A stretch of 64,000 nucleotides of DNA from Pseudochrobactrum saccharolyticum (GCF_008801715.1 NZ_VZPG01000005.1:124001-188000), one strand, 5' to 3'; shown: positions 26,568 through 35,846, counted from the stretch's first letter. Translations and numbers: made by a program. The notes: generated from the letters alone by a model not told the origin.

Positions 26568-27539
26568 TCAGAACCGGTATTTCAATCCGCCGCTTAAAGA
26601 AAAAGACTGGAATTTCATTCCGGCTCCGTCCGGAAAATATTCCACGACCTCTCCGCTGGTCAGATTATACATTGTTGTATCAGCAGTTTTGTTGAAATAG
26701 CGCTCATAATTACCGGCGAGGAAAAATGACGTCTGCGCAGTATAGGCATATTCTGTACGCGCACCGACGGACATGAATGCCAGGCCATCATATTTCTCAG
26801 TAAAACGCAGGTTCCGCCGCCAATGATGATCTTCATCTCTGGATTTAAAGGCCAAACCACCCCTTGCCTGCACTGAGAACGTCCACTGTTCAAAGCTCTT
26901 ACTTGCTTCCAGCCCTAAAAATGCTGTCGGATAACTCTGTTCATAACTGATAGTACGTTCACCATCAGGAATATCACCGGCATCATCACGAAATTCATTC
27001 CGGCTATAAATATAGCTGCCGCCATAGGCATCCCATTTCACATTGGTATATTTAAAGCCGCCATGCAGATTAAGCAGCGCTGTTTCATTGAGGCGGAAAT
27101 CATGCCCCAGCGCCAGATCAGCCGTTATATAGCGGTTAAGCTGTGTATCGGGATGGATTGAGCGATGTGACCACGCATCGGAGCCATAACCGGCTGGCGG
27201 ATCCATCAGCCAGTCATAATCTTTCATCCGGTTATTGCCGCTGAAACCGACCATCACATTGCCTGCCAGCGTCCAGTCATTATCAAACACAGCTTTTGCT
27301 GTTGCGGTCAGAACCGGTGCATCCGTCTTCCAGATCAGATGACTGATCTTCTTGCCGGTATTATTATAAACCAGCTCATCCCCTTGCAGATGGATGTAAC
27401 CAATTCCGCCCAGAAAAGAAAAATCGGGGTTGCTGATCCGTATCTCTGTGACTTGCGTGGGATTTAAATCTGCGGCACCGGCCGGCAAAGCTGCAATTAA
27501 CAAAAACTGACTGCAAATAACTGCTGATACAGACTTCAC
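26568..27539 (-). CDS. Omptin-family outer-membrane protease
   Basis: A 323-residue protein with a signal peptide (about residues 1-23) and a mature length of about 300, as in OmpT and Pla. Family landmarks align from end to end: KISHLIWKTDAPVL, DYDWLMD, SIHPDTQLNRY, GGSYIYSRNEFRDD, PDGERTISYEQ and the terminal GLKYRF. All four omptin catalytic residues appear present: Asp107 and Asp109 (DYD) and Asp237 with His239 (DHH). Omptins are ten-stranded barrels that cleave between basic residues at the cell surface and need LPS for activity. The start is GTG 27539; a 6-bp hairpin (27543-27569) lies just before it. A LacI-type regulator gene lies directly upstream. Confidence 0.88.
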   Translation of the reverse strand: MKSVSAVICSQFLLIAALPAGAADLNPTQVTEIRISNPDFSFLGGIGYIHLQGDELVYNNTGKKISHLIWKTDAPVLTATAKAVFDNDWTLAGNVMVGFSGNNRMKDYDWLMDPPAGYGSDAWSHRSIHPDTQLNRYITADLALGHDFRLNETALLNLHGGFKYTNVKWDAYGGSYIYSRNEFRDDAGDIPDGERTISYEQSYPTAFLGLEASKSFEQWTFSVQARGGLAFKSRDEDHHWRRNLRFTEKYDGLAFMSVGARTEYAYTAQTSFFLAGNYERYFNKTADTTMYNLTSGEVVEYFPDGAGMKFQSFSLSGGLKYRF

Positions 27540-27633
27540 AACACGCCCCCGCCTATGAATACAGGGCGTATTTAGAATATAATTTTACAAAATTTCAAAT
27601 ACTAAAATACTGAAACCTGCCTGTTTATGCGTA

Positions 27634-28647
27634 TCAGGCAGGTTTACTTGTCGACTGACGGATATGTAATTCCGGTTTAATCAGCGGCTGATCGCTATGC
27701 ATTTCAACACCATTGAGCTGATCCAGCAGTGCACGCGCTGCCTGACGTCCGACTTCACGCTGGCCGTTCCAAACCGTTGTCAGTGCCGGTGTAGCAATTG
27801 CCGCCTCTTCCAGATCGTCATAACCGGTCACAGAAATATCTTCACCCGGCACCAGGCCGGCACGGGCAATACCATTCATCAAACCAATAGCGACCAGATC
27901 GTTCCAGCACACTGCTGCCGTCGGCTTGTCTTTGAGAGACAAGAATTGCGGTGCCACTTCAAAGCCGCCCTGTTTGGTGCGCGGCCCCGGAATACGCCAT
28001 TCCGGCTTCACAGTCAGCCCGGCTTTTTCCATCGCATTGACATAGCCCTGATAGCGGTCGCGACCTGTAGAGGTCTGATCCGTGCCGCCGATCATCGCAA
28101 TGCGTGTATGTCCGAGTGAAATCAGATGATTGGTCGCAAGACTGATGCCATAGGCATCATCGCCGCGAAACACCGGCACATCCGCACCTTCCACATTACG
28201 AGCGATCAGCACCACCGGCAGACCGTTATTTTCTGCCAGTTCAATATCTTCCGCAGGCGTACCGATAGCCGGTGACATGATTACGCCGTCCGCGCCGAGC
28301 TGCAAAAGCGTATCCACAAATGTGCGCTGCTTTTCCAGCTGGTCATAATGATTGCTGAGAATGAAAGTCTGGCGGGAGCGATCCAGCTCCGTTTCAATAG
28401 AGCGCAGAATTTCCGCAAAAAACGGGTTCATAATATCATGAACCACAACACCGATAATGCCGGAGCGCGATGTGCGCAGCGATGCGGCACGACGGTTATA
28501 AATATAGCCGATGGCGCGGGCATGTTCCTTGATACGGTCGCGGGTCTGATCCGCCACCAGAGGACTGTCACGCAAAGCCAGAGAAACCGTGGCCGTTGAC
28601 ACGCCAAGCGCATCAGCAATGGTTGAAAGTTTGATCTTCTGGGCCAA
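27634..28647 (-). CDS. LacI-family transcriptional regulator
   Basis: A 337-residue regulator. The helix-turn-helix lies at residues 6-27 (LSTIADALGVSTATVSLAL), followed by the hinge region and a periplasmic-binding-protein-like effector domain (VVVHDIMNPFFAEILRSIE, MIGGTDQTSTGRDRYQGY, ISVTGYDDLEEAAIATPALTT). The start is TTG 28647 with AAGGGG upstream. Such proteins usually sense sugars. The next gene downstream on the same strand is the omptin, 94 bases on, so control of that gene is possible but unproven. No sugar transporter lies nearby. Confidence 0.92.
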   Translation of the reverse strand: MAQKIKLSTIADALGVSTATVSLALRDSPLVADQTRDRIKEHARAIGYIYNRRAASLRTSRSGIIGVVVHDIMNPFFAEILRSIETELDRSRQTFILSNHYDQLEKQRTFVDTLLQLGADGVIMSPAIGTPAEDIELAENNGLPVVLIARNVEGADVPVFRGDDAYGISLATNHLISLGHTRIAMIGGTDQTSTGRDRYQGYVNAMEKAGLTVKPEWRIPGPRTKQGGFEVAPQFLSLKDKPTAAVCWNDLVAIGLMNGIARAGLVPGEDISVTGYDDLEEAAIATPALTTVWNGQREVGRQAARALLDQLNGVEMHSDQPLIKPELHIRQSTSKPA

Positions 28648-28838
28648 AAGCCGTCCGCCCCTTATTCAACAATCATATTCACCGGAACCGGCAGTTCTGC
28701 GGTATAGTTATCTTCAGTAATCTTAGTTAATCAATATCTAGAATATAGTTTAACAAATAGCGAGACAGTTTTTAGCAACTTATCCGGCAAATTATTCAAT
28801 ACGGAACACAGAGCCGCCCTCACCTGCATTGTTCCGTT

Positions 28839-29348
28839 TTAATCGGCATCATCATCTGCCAGATCATCCGCCGTATCGGTCTCATCACTGGCAGACGTGC
28901 GCAACGGGCGACCGGCAGCAACAGCATTCAGATTATTTTCCATCCGCGCCAGTAATTTCAGCAGAACTTTCCGTTCTTTCTTTTCAAAACCGCGCAGGCA
29001 GTCTTTTTCAGTTTTGCGTACCAGCTTTTCAATCACACGGATAACATCATGCCCCTGATCGGTCAGAAACACATGAGTCTGGCGCTGATCGCTTTCCGAT
29101 GCCTGTTTGGTGACAAAACCCTGTGCCTGCAAACGACTGATCGTTTTTGTCACAGTCGGCGGACGCACGCCCAGACGCTGCGCCAGAATACCGGGCGGCA
29201 GGCCGTCTTCTTCGGCAAGTTTCAGCAAAACCGCATCCTGCCCCGCATATAATCCGTGTTCCAGCAGCCGTGTGGCTAATATTGTGCGCATCATCCGCGC
29301 ATTGTGCTGTAACGGCTGAAGAATAGCAGCTTTGCCTGTCTTGCTCAT
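28839..29348 (-). CDS. MarR-family transcriptional regulator
   Basis: A 169-residue regulator. The winged helix spans about residues 55-110: PPGILAQRLGVRPPTVTKTISRL is the recognition helix region and KQASESDQRQTHVFLTDQG the wing. The N-terminus HNARMMRTILATRLLEHGLYAGQDAVLL recalls LdtR-type regulators of the Hyphomicrobiales, from memory and with low certainty. The C-terminal tail is very acidic. ATG 29348 is used; a GTG lies six bases upstream. A palindromic repeat lies just ahead of the gene. Confidence 0.87.
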   Translation of the reverse strand: MSKTGKAAILQPLQHNARMMRTILATRLLEHGLYAGQDAVLLKLAEEDGLPPGILAQRLGVRPPTVTKTISRLQAQGFVTKQASESDQRQTHVFLTDQGHDVIRVIEKLVRKTEKDCLRGFEKKERKVLLKLLARMENNLNAVAAGRPLRTSASDETDTADDLADDDAD

Positions 29349-29374
29349 ATGCACCCTACCTGTCCGTATATAAA

Positions 29375-29420
29375 AGCATTTCCAGCAAAAACCGGAACCG
29401 GTTTTGCGTCAGGAAATGCT
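29375..29420. repeat. Palindromic intergenic repeat, copy A3
   Basis: AGCATTTCC (29375-29383) and GGAAATGCT (29412-29420) form the outer arms; inside, GCAAAAACCGG faces CCGGTTTTGC. Nested arms make nearly the whole element one palindrome. Confidence 0.75.
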
Positions 29421-29583
29421 CTATTTCATAAACAACCTAATTGAAGGCGTTATGACTGACAAGCAGCAGTCTGGTCTCAGCTGCAAAGTCAGGACAACGG
29501 GCATAAAGGCGTATTTAGAATAGCCGCGGCCACACTCACCCGTTATGATGCCTCTCACTTGCACATATCAGAGGAGAAATATT

Positions 29584-30429
29584 TTGCCGGAGATCACCCA
29601 GCACGCCAGTTCCGCCCTTTCTGACAGAGTGCCGCAAACCAGTGAGGCTCTCGTAACTGAGCCGCTGCAGGATACTATTCCTGAAAATCTCATTGCTGTC
29701 TTACCGCTGGGTGCCCATGAGCAACACGGCCCGCATTTACCCTTTGAGACGGACACAATCATCGCCGAAGGCATAGCTGCCCGTCTGGCAGAAAATCTGC
29801 CGGAGCATATTACCGCGCGTTTTCTGACCACCGAGCCGGTTGGCTATTCTGTTGAACATATGGATGTGGAAGGCAGCCGTACGCTGGCTTTTTCTGAAGC
29901 AGTGAACCGCTGGATCGGCATCGGCGAAAACCTCTGCGCCGCCAATATCCGCAAGCTGGTTATCCTCAATGCCCATGGCGGCAACTCTCCTTTGGCAACC
30001 ATAGTCGCTACAGAACTGCGCGCGCGTCTGGGGATGCTGGCCGTGGCAACCCACTGGACACGGTTCGGCATACCGGAAGATCTCATCAGTGCGGAACAAA
30101 AGCACCTTGATATCCATGCTGGCTATATCGAAACCTCTGTCATGCTGGCCTTGGCACCGGAGCTTGTGCAGATGGATAAGGCGCAGAATTACATCAATGA
30201 ACAGGCAAAATTCATTGAAGAATTTCAGTATTTGCGTGCCTATGGCCCGCACGCTTTTGGCTGGATGATGAGCGATCTGAACAAGCAGGGTGCCGCCGGC
30301 AATGCTTTACGCGCCAATGCGCAAGATGGTGAGAAAATCATCGCTCATGCAGTGAGCGGCCTGACCGGCCTGATGGATGATGTCCACCGGTTTGATATCT
30401 CGGTCTTTGGGCAATCGCCTGCACTCTGA
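29584..30429 (+). CDS. Creatininase-family amidohydrolase
   Basis: A 281-residue protein starting at TTG 29584 with GAGGAG seven bases upstream; the frame also extends to ATG 29545, which lacks such a site. LPLGAHEQHGPHLPFETDT, LNAHGGN and HAGYIETS carry the metal ligands (Glu, His, Asp, His, Glu) of the creatininase/MftE family. Relatives hydrolyse creatinine, process mycofactocin or act in riboflavin and F420 synthesis. Sarcosine oxidase genes elsewhere in the window would fit creatinine breakdown, but no creatinase is nearby and the substrate is unknown. Confidence 0.85.
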   Translation: MPEITQHASSALSDRVPQTSEALVTEPLQDTIPENLIAVLPLGAHEQHGPHLPFETDTIIAEGIAARLAENLPEHITARFLTTEPVGYSVEHMDVEGSRTLAFSEAVNRWIGIGENLCAANIRKLVILNAHGGNSPLATIVATELRARLGMLAVATHWTRFGIPEDLISAEQKHLDIHAGYIETSVMLALAPELVQMDKAQNYINEQAKFIEEFQYLRAYGPHAFGWMMSDLNKQGAAGNALRANAQDGEKIIAHAVSGLTGLMDDVHRFDISVFGQSPAL

Positions 30430-30601
30430 AAACTGAGAACAATCGCACCGAGGTGATTGCTCTATATAACTAGTCTGTTCTATAGAATTACGGTTTCGCA
30501 ATTCTTATATGCACAAAGATTTCAACACACAGACCGTTTCGGCTCCCGGCATCACCTGTCCGATCCGGTAAAAATTCTGACAATGAAGAGGCACTCTACC
30601 C

Positions 30602-31765
30602 ATGAGCGATAGCCCTGTAGCAGATCAGGTTGCGACTGGCGCAACCACACTCCCTAAAATTCCGGTTACCGTGCTGACCGGCTATCTCGGCTCCGGCAAG
30701 ACCACCCTGCTCAACCGCATTCTCAGCGAAAACCACGGCAAACGCTATGCTGTCATCGTCAATGAGTTCGGTGAAATCGGCATTGATAATGATCTCATCG
30801 TCGAGTCCGATGAAGAAATCTATGAAATGAACAATGGCTGCATTTGCTGCACCGTGCGCGGCGATCTGATCCGCGTGGTTGAAGGTCTGATGCGCCGTCC
30901 GGGTCGTTTCGATGCGATCATTGTGGAAACCACCGGCCTTGCCGATCCGGTACCGGTTGCCCAGACATTCTTCATGGATGATGATGTGCGTGCCAAAACC
31001 CAGCTTGATGCTGTGGTCGCCCTTGTTGATGCCAAACATCTGCCGCTACGTCTGAAAGACAGTAAAGAAGCCGAAGACCAGATCGCTTTTGCCGATGTGG
31101 TCCTGCTCAACAAGACCGATCTCGTTAATGCGCAGGAACTTAGCCATGTCGAAGCGACAATCCGTGCCATCAATCCGCATGCGATTATTCACCGTACCCA
31201 GCGCGCAGAAATTGATCTGACGAAAGTTCTCGATCGCGGTGCTTTTGATCTCCAGCGTGCGCTGGAAAATGATCCGCATTTCCTCGATCATGATCATCCG
31301 GATCATGTTTGCGGCCCTGACTGCGATCACGACCACGGGCACGATCATCATCACCATGACCACGGACACGACCATCATGGTCATCACCACCATCATGATC
31401 ACGACCATAGCTGCGGCCCAGATTGTAATCATGACCATGGGCATGACCACGGCCATGCTTCAGCGATCCACGATGTAACGGTTATGTCCGTATCCTTGCG
31501 CACCGGCGAGCTGGATGCTGCGAAATTCTTCCCGTGGATTCAGAATGTAACCCAGGTTCAGGGGCCGGATATTCTGCGCCTCAAAGGTATCATCGCTTTT
31601 GCCGGTGACGATGACCGCTATGTGGTACAGGGCGTGCATATGATTATCGAAGGCGATCACCAGCGTCCTTGGAAACCGGACGAAAAGCGCGAAAGCCGTC
31701 TGGTCTTTATCGGTCGTAATCTGAATGAGCAGGCACTGCGTTCCGGCTTCGAGAAATGCAAATAA
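30602..31765 (+). CDS. COG0523 (CobW/G3E) GTPase with a His-rich metal-binding insert
   Basis: A 387-residue G3E GTPase. Walker A is [12 protein letters not shown] at residues 27-38, the metal motif is GCICCT (Cys80, Cys82, Cys83), and NKTD at 170-173 gives guanine specificity. Residues 230-290 are an extreme His/Asp stretch framed by two CGPDC motifs (237-241 and 271-275). The CobW C-terminal domain follows. COG0523 proteins act as metal chaperones, many in zinc starvation (ZNG1-like), and the insert could hold several Zn or other ions. No clear Zur box was seen upstream. A WD40 gene follows two bases after the stop, as recalled in related bacteria. Confidence 0.92.
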   Translation: MSDSPVADQVATGATTLPKIPVTVLTGYLGSGKTTLLNRILSENHGKRYAVIVNEFGEIGIDNDLIVESDEEIYEMNNGCICCTVRGDLIRVVEGLMRRPGRFDAIIVETTGLADPVPVAQTFFMDDDVRAKTQLDAVVALVDAKHLPLRLKDSKEAEDQIAFADVVLLNKTDLVNAQELSHVEATIRAINPHAIIHRTQRAEIDLTKVLDRGAFDLQRALENDPHFLDHDHPDHVCGPDCDHDHGHDHHHHDHGHDHHGHHHHHDHDHSCGPDCNHDHGHDHGHASAIHDVTVMSVSLRTGELDAAKFFPWIQNVTQVQGPDILRLKGIIAFAGDDDRYVVQGVHMIIEGDHQRPWKPDEKRESRLVFIGRNLNEQALRSGFEKCK

Positions 31766-31767
31766 CC

Positions 31768-32742
31768 ATGCCGACGATTGCCCCTATTGATCTGGGAAGC
31801 CACTGCCTGAAAGCCGGCTTCCTCAATGATAATGCCTATTATGCACTGGCCGATGGTACACTCCATTGGCTGGATGAAGCGCATAAAACAGTAACCGTGC
31901 ATGACGGTTTGCTCTGCGTTGCACCAACGGCTGACAATAAAGCCCTGATCACCGGCGGTGAAGACGGACGCATCTGTCAGACTGACGAAAAAGGCAATGT
32001 GCAGGAACTGGCTGTTCTGCCGCGCAAATGGAGCACTGCGGTTGCCAGTGGCCCTCATGGTGCAGTGGCCTATGCTTCCGGCCGTACCGCATGGGTGCGT
32101 GAAGCCAATGGCAAAACCACCGAATTTGCCCATGAGCGCAGTGTTGAAGGCGTTGCCTTCGCACCCAAAGGTCTTCGCCTCGCCATTGCCCGTTATAATG
32201 GCGCGACATTGCATTGGGCAGGCACTGCCGGCAAACCGGTTGATCTGGAATGGAAGGGCGCACATACCGGCGTGATCTTTTCGCCGGACGGCCGTTTTCT
32301 GATTACCACCATGCAGGAAAATGCTCTGCATGGCTGGCGTCTGGAAGATAACCGCAATATGCGCATGACCGGCTATCCGGCCAAGGTGAAAGACTGGTCA
32401 TGGAGCCCTAAAGGCAAATGGCTGGCCACCTCCGGTGCTCCTGCGGCAATCATCTGGCCGTTTGCAGGCAAAGACGGCCCGATGGGCAAAGCGCCGCTGG
32501 AACTTGGCCTGCGCGGTGACACAATGGTTACAGCCGTTGCCTGTCATCCGGTCGAAGATATCGTGGCTGTCGGCTATCAGGACGGAATGGTACTACTCTG
32601 CCGTTTTGCAGATCAGAAAGAAGTGCTGCTGCGTCGTCCGGGTAAAGGCGCCATCAGCTCAATGGGCTGGGATAAAAACGGTACACGCCTCGCCTATGGT
32701 GCGGAAACCGGTGATTGCGGTCTGATTAATATTCAGTGGTAA
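31768..32742 (+). CDS. WD40-repeat protein paired with the COG0523 GTPase
   Basis: A 324-residue β-propeller-like protein. ATG 31768 is used, two bases after the GTPase stop; an in-frame ATG at 31756 overlaps that gene. Repeating blades are seen in ITGGEDGRICQTDEKG, VEGVAFAPKGLRLAIARY, TGVIFSPDGRFLITT, VKDWSWSPKGKWLATSG and VACHPVEDIVAVGYQDG. Such propellers are docking platforms. The tight pairing suggests it works with the GTPase, perhaps in metal delivery. There is no signal peptide, so it is cytoplasmic. Confidence 0.85.
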   Translation: MPTIAPIDLGSHCLKAGFLNDNAYYALADGTLHWLDEAHKTVTVHDGLLCVAPTADNKALITGGEDGRICQTDEKGNVQELAVLPRKWSTAVASGPHGAVAYASGRTAWVREANGKTTEFAHERSVEGVAFAPKGLRLAIARYNGATLHWAGTAGKPVDLEWKGAHTGVIFSPDGRFLITTMQENALHGWRLEDNRNMRMTGYPAKVKDWSWSPKGKWLATSGAPAAIIWPFAGKDGPMGKAPLELGLRGDTMVTAVACHPVEDIVAVGYQDGMVLLCRFADQKEVLLRRPGKGAISSMGWDKNGTRLAYGAETGDCGLINIQW

Positions 32743-32748
32743 CAAAGA

Positions 32749-32776
32749 AAAAGCGGCTTCAGAGCCGCTTTTTTTT
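32749..32776 (+). terminator. Terminator of the GTPase-WD40 operon
   Basis: AAGCGGCT (32751-32758) pairs with AGCCGCTT (32763-32770), followed by a run of T. Confidence 0.9.
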
Positions 32777-32794
32777 AAACATCTAAGATCGAAA

Positions 32795-33793
32795 TTACTT
32801 CTTCGATTGTTCCAGTGCCTGCTCGCTCTGAGTGGCCGGTTCCTGTGCTTCCGGCAGGGCTTTCAATTTATCCGTTTTGTCTTTGACCTTTGCCGTTACA
32901 GCCTGCGACATTGCTGGTGCGCCATCCGGTCCCTGCCCCGAGAGCCAGGCAGTCACCAGCGACACATCTTTCGCACCAATCATATGACCGGCCTTCACCA
33001 CGCGTGCATCCACTTTGGCACCGCTGGTACGCAGCAAATCCGAGAGTGCAGGCGCAAAAGGCGCATACATCTTGTCATCGGCGCCGGTCACAACCAGCAC
33101 CTTAGCTTTACTCAGATTGGCTGCAGGTGTCTGATCCAGCACCGGCATAGAGCGCATCAGAACAGCTTTTTTCACCAGATCAGGATGCAGTATCATCGTG
33201 GCGGCCAACAGATTGGCACCATTGGAATAGCCGACAAAAGTGGTACGGCTCAAATCAATCTGATCGTCTTCAGAGAGTTTGGTCAGGAAACTGACAAAAG
33301 CATCCGCTTCATTACGCACATCTTTCTGGTCGAATTTTACCGGCGTAATGCGGGCATACCAGCGTGTGCGACCTTCCTGCAAAACCCGCCCGCGGATACC
33401 GAGCAGCGTGGCACGCGGCCAGACTTCCTGCGCAAACGGCACAAGACTGGTTTCATTACCGCCGGAACCATGCAGCAGGACAATCGTTTCGCCACTGCCG
33501 TTTTCCGGCTTGGTAAAGTGATAAACAAATTTCTGACTGCGGGAAATTGCCTCTTTTACCACCTTGCTCACATCTTTCGCTGCTTCAGCAGCATCCGCTT
33601 TAGGATTACGCATGGTCAGCCCCGCGCCTGTGGCCGGTGTCATTATATCTGATTTCTTCATAAATGCCGCATTACCGGAAGCTGTTTCAGCACGGGACGG
33701 CGCCTCCTGCGCAAGCACAGCCTGCGGCAGAAACGAGATCAGCATAGCTGCCACAGTGGCAGAAGCGGAAAAAGAGAATAATTTGTTTACCAT
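32795..33793 (-). CDS. Exported α/β-hydrolase (carboxylesterase/phospholipase type)
   Basis: A 332-residue protein with a signal peptide ending near LAQEA. ATG 33793 is preferred to TTG 33814; neither has a clear ribosome-binding site. The serine hydrolase triad is visible: VLLHGSGGNE (oxyanion hole), GYSNGAN (Ser nucleophile), VTGADDKMYAPF (Asp) and AGHMIG (His). The closest recognised group is the carboxylesterase/phospholipase family of YpfH type. About 100 residues precede the hydrolase core and are rich in Ala and Lys. It probably acts on esters in the periplasm. Confidence 0.84.
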   Translation of the reverse strand: MVNKLFSFSASATVAAMLISFLPQAVLAQEAPSRAETASGNAAFMKKSDIMTPATGAGLTMRNPKADAAEAAKDVSKVVKEAISRSQKFVYHFTKPENGSGETIVLLHGSGGNETSLVPFAQEVWPRATLLGIRGRVLQEGRTRWYARITPVKFDQKDVRNEADAFVSFLTKLSEDDQIDLSRTTFVGYSNGANLLAATMILHPDLVKKAVLMRSMPVLDQTPAANLSKAKVLVVTGADDKMYAPFAPALSDLLRTSGAKVDARVVKAGHMIGAKDVSLVTAWLSGQGPDGAPAMSQAVTAKVKDKTDKLKALPEAQEPATQSEQALEQSKK

Positions 33794-34027
33794 AGGAGAA
33801 GTTTTGCCGGACAAATATTAAAATAATCTAACAAGTCGGTAAATTGATGCATTGCGTGCCTGTAAAGGCGCATTTTACGGAGAGTTGCAATTCTGGCAAG
33901 CTCAAAACAGGCCACTCTCTAAATCTCAATCGCGGCGAAAACATGCCATCAATAATTATTTTAACTTCATGCAGCATAATAAATATCTTCAACAGATATT
34001 CCGCCTCATCAGCAATACCGGAACCAA

Positions 34028-35065
34028 ATGACATATAAACCAGCTCTGGTCTTCTTAGCACTTCTGGCTCAGGCTTTTTTCAGTCTGGTTCTGATTATCA
34101 TCACCGTCTGGGGCAGTCTTGCACTCCATTATCAGCTGACAGAATCGCGCCTTCTCACTTATGCTGCAATCGGCATATGGGTGCTGGTTGCGTTGGCTGC
34201 ACTCAGCACACTCTGGTTCACCGATCTGCAACATTATCGCAGAGCCGCATTTATCAGCTTTGCAATCCTGTTCGCAATTTTGCTGATCTGGTGGCACGGC
34301 ATCAAGCCATCGCTGAACCGCGACTGGGCACCGGAAGTCGCACAAACAGTCACCGCCGAGTATAATGGCGATATGGTGCGGCTCGATCATATCCGTGATT
34401 TTGACTGGCGTACGGAAAAGGATTTTACCGTTAACTGGAAAAGTGCCGATTATGATCTGAGCCAGATTAAAAGCGTTGACCTATTCTTGTCCTATTGGGC
34501 AGGGCCTGCGATTGCCCACACATTGGTCAGTTTCGGGTTTGAAGACGGGAGACAGGTCGTTTTCTCCGCAGAAATCCGTAAAAAACGCGGACAGGCTTTC
34601 TCTGAAATCGGCGGGTTCTTCAAAGATTTTGAACTGGCAATGATCGCGGCAGAAGAAAGCGACATTATCTATCTGCGCACCAATGTGCGTGGTGAGCATG
34701 TCTATCGCTATCACGTGGATATTGAACCGGAACAGGCACGGCAGCTTTTCAGACTATATACTGATACAGCCAACCGCCTGAGCAAAGAAGCCGGTTTCTA
34801 TAATACGCTGACCGCCAATTGCACGACGGTTGTTTTTGACATGGCACGAATTCTCGACCCGTCGATAGCTCTTGATTATCGTGTGCTGCTCTCCGGCTAT
34901 CTGCCTGAATATATGTTTGAAAAACAACTGATTGTAACGGCTGAGACCAATACGCAGTCAATGCGTCTCAATGCGGATATCAGTCAGCAGGCAAAGGGCA
35001 GCCGCGAAGGCTATTCACAACGTATCCGCACTATGGCCATGCCTCAGGCTCAGGCGGCAGAATAA
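34028..35065 (+). CDS. DUF4105-like membrane protein
   Basis: A 345-residue protein with three hydrophobic segments in the first 95 residues, then a soluble domain. FYNTLTANCTTVVFDMARIL matches the conserved NCT region of the DUF4105 family, and VDLFLSYWAGPAIAHTLVSFGFEDG the earlier His-containing region. The conserved Cys and His suggest a papain-like hydrolase fold facing the periplasm, but no activity is established. It diverges from the esterase. Confidence 0.78.
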   Translation: MTYKPALVFLALLAQAFFSLVLIIITVWGSLALHYQLTESRLLTYAAIGIWVLVALAALSTLWFTDLQHYRRAAFISFAILFAILLIWWHGIKPSLNRDWAPEVAQTVTAEYNGDMVRLDHIRDFDWRTEKDFTVNWKSADYDLSQIKSVDLFLSYWAGPAIAHTLVSFGFEDGRQVVFSAEIRKKRGQAFSEIGGFFKDFELAMIAAEESDIIYLRTNVRGEHVYRYHVDIEPEQARQLFRLYTDTANRLSKEAGFYNTLTANCTTVVFDMARILDPSIALDYRVLLSGYLPEYMFEKQLIVTAETNTQSMRLNADISQQAKGSREGYSQRIRTMAMPQAQAAE

Positions 35066-35069
35066 AACA

Positions 35070-35101
35070 CCGGTGCCGCAGCCAACAGCCTGCGGCACCG
35101 G
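35070..35101. other. 12-bp hairpin after the DUF4105 gene
   Basis: CCGGTGCCGCAG and CTGCGGCACCGG form a perfect stem. On the plus strand it is followed by A rather than T, so it is not a standard terminator for the plus-strand gene. On the minus strand a GTTTTATT tail follows it. Confidence 0.55.
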
Positions 35102-35162
35102 AAAAACCAGAGCGTGTTGCGTTTCATTGAACCCACGGCTCTCGCTCTGTTTCTTTATTTTA

Positions 35163-35209
35163 ACGCATGTCTTTATCCCAAAACCGGTGTCCACTTTTGG
35201 GAGACATGT
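35163..35209. repeat. Palindromic intergenic repeat, copy A6
   Basis: ACGCATGTCT and AGACATGT arms surround CAAAACCGGTGTCCACTTTTG. This type is common between genes in Rhizobiales, from memory. It runs right up to the TAG stop of the RidA-family gene at 35211. Confidence 0.65.
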
Positions 35210-35210
35210 T

Positions 35211-35558
35211 TTAGTCTAGAGCAGCAGTTACGATGAACTCTACTTTGTAGCCCGGAGTTGCCAGATGGGCAGAACCGGTTGCGCGTGCCGGTGTGTTTGC
35301 AGGATCAACCCATGCTTCCCAAACCGCGTTCATTTCTGCGAAATCTTTCATGTCATCCAGCCAGATAATGGTCTGGAGGATTTTGGATTTGTCGGTACCG
35401 GCAACAGCCAGCAGACGATCAACTTCAGCCAGTGCGGTTTTGCACTGTTCAGTCACGCTTGCATTTTCTGTGCCAACCTGACCGGCCAGATAAACAGTGT
35501 TGCCATGGACAACCGCACCGCTCATACGCTTGCCGGATTCGAAACGCTTAACAGACAT
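35211..35558 (-). CDS. RidA-family (YjgF/UK114) enamine/imine deaminase-like protein
   Basis: A 115-residue trimeric-fold protein. ATG 35558 has GAGGAAG upstream and gives the usual length. VYLAGQVG, TIIWLDDMKDFAEMNAVWEAWV and PARATGSAHLATPGYKVEFIVTA follow the family pattern, including the Arg of PAR that holds the substrate carboxylate in RidA. RidA hydrolyses reactive 2-aminoacrylate. This member belongs to a divergent subgroup, so deaminase activity on the same substrate is not assured. Confidence 0.88.
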   Translation of the reverse strand: MSVKRFESGKRMSGAVVHGNTVYLAGQVGTENASVTEQCKTALAEVDRLLAVAGTDKSKILQTIIWLDDMKDFAEMNAVWEAWVDPANTPARATGSAHLATPGYKVEFIVTAALD

Positions 35559-35708
35559 AGTTCTTCCTCTCATTGTAAATTCGATAAAGCCTTATAAGCA
35601 TCAAAGCGCGCCAAGACTATTTGTCAGGGTCAAGAAAACGGAAAACAGCACATATTTTTTCGGAATAATGTGAGCAATCCTTATGCTGACCGAATATTCC
35701 GCTCCATT

Positions 35709-35738
35709 CTTGACTCAAAACCTGCCTGCATCTATAAG
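35709..35738 (+). promoter_or_regulatory. Promoter of rpmH-rnpA
   Basis: CTTGACT with its -35 hexamer TTGACT at 35710-35715, then 17 bases, then TATAAG at 35733-35738 inside CTATAAG. This fits the rhizobial vegetative consensus CTTGAC-N17-CTATAT. It lies 108 bases before the rpmH start. Confidence 0.7.
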
Positions 35739-35846
35739 CCGCCCCACGTTCAGATATTTTTTGCAAGGTCGTTCATCGACCGCGTCTGAACCAGCTCCTG
35801 TTAAAAAACAGATTTAAGAAGGGCCGCACACCGCGGTATTAAACAA

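Noticed and set aside
27565-29522. 15-base match GGCGTATTTAGAATA at 27565 and 29508 as a shared operator
   Set aside because: One match of this length is expected by chance in 64 kb, and the two contexts differ.
30470-30520. AGAATTACGG...CAATTCT ahead of the COG0523 GTPase as a Zur box
   Set aside because: The arms are short and do not match the Zur consensus I know for alphaproteobacteria.
35070-35101. Terminator of the DUF4105 gene
   Set aside because: The stem is strong, but there is no T run on the plus strand, so it is listed only as a hairpin.
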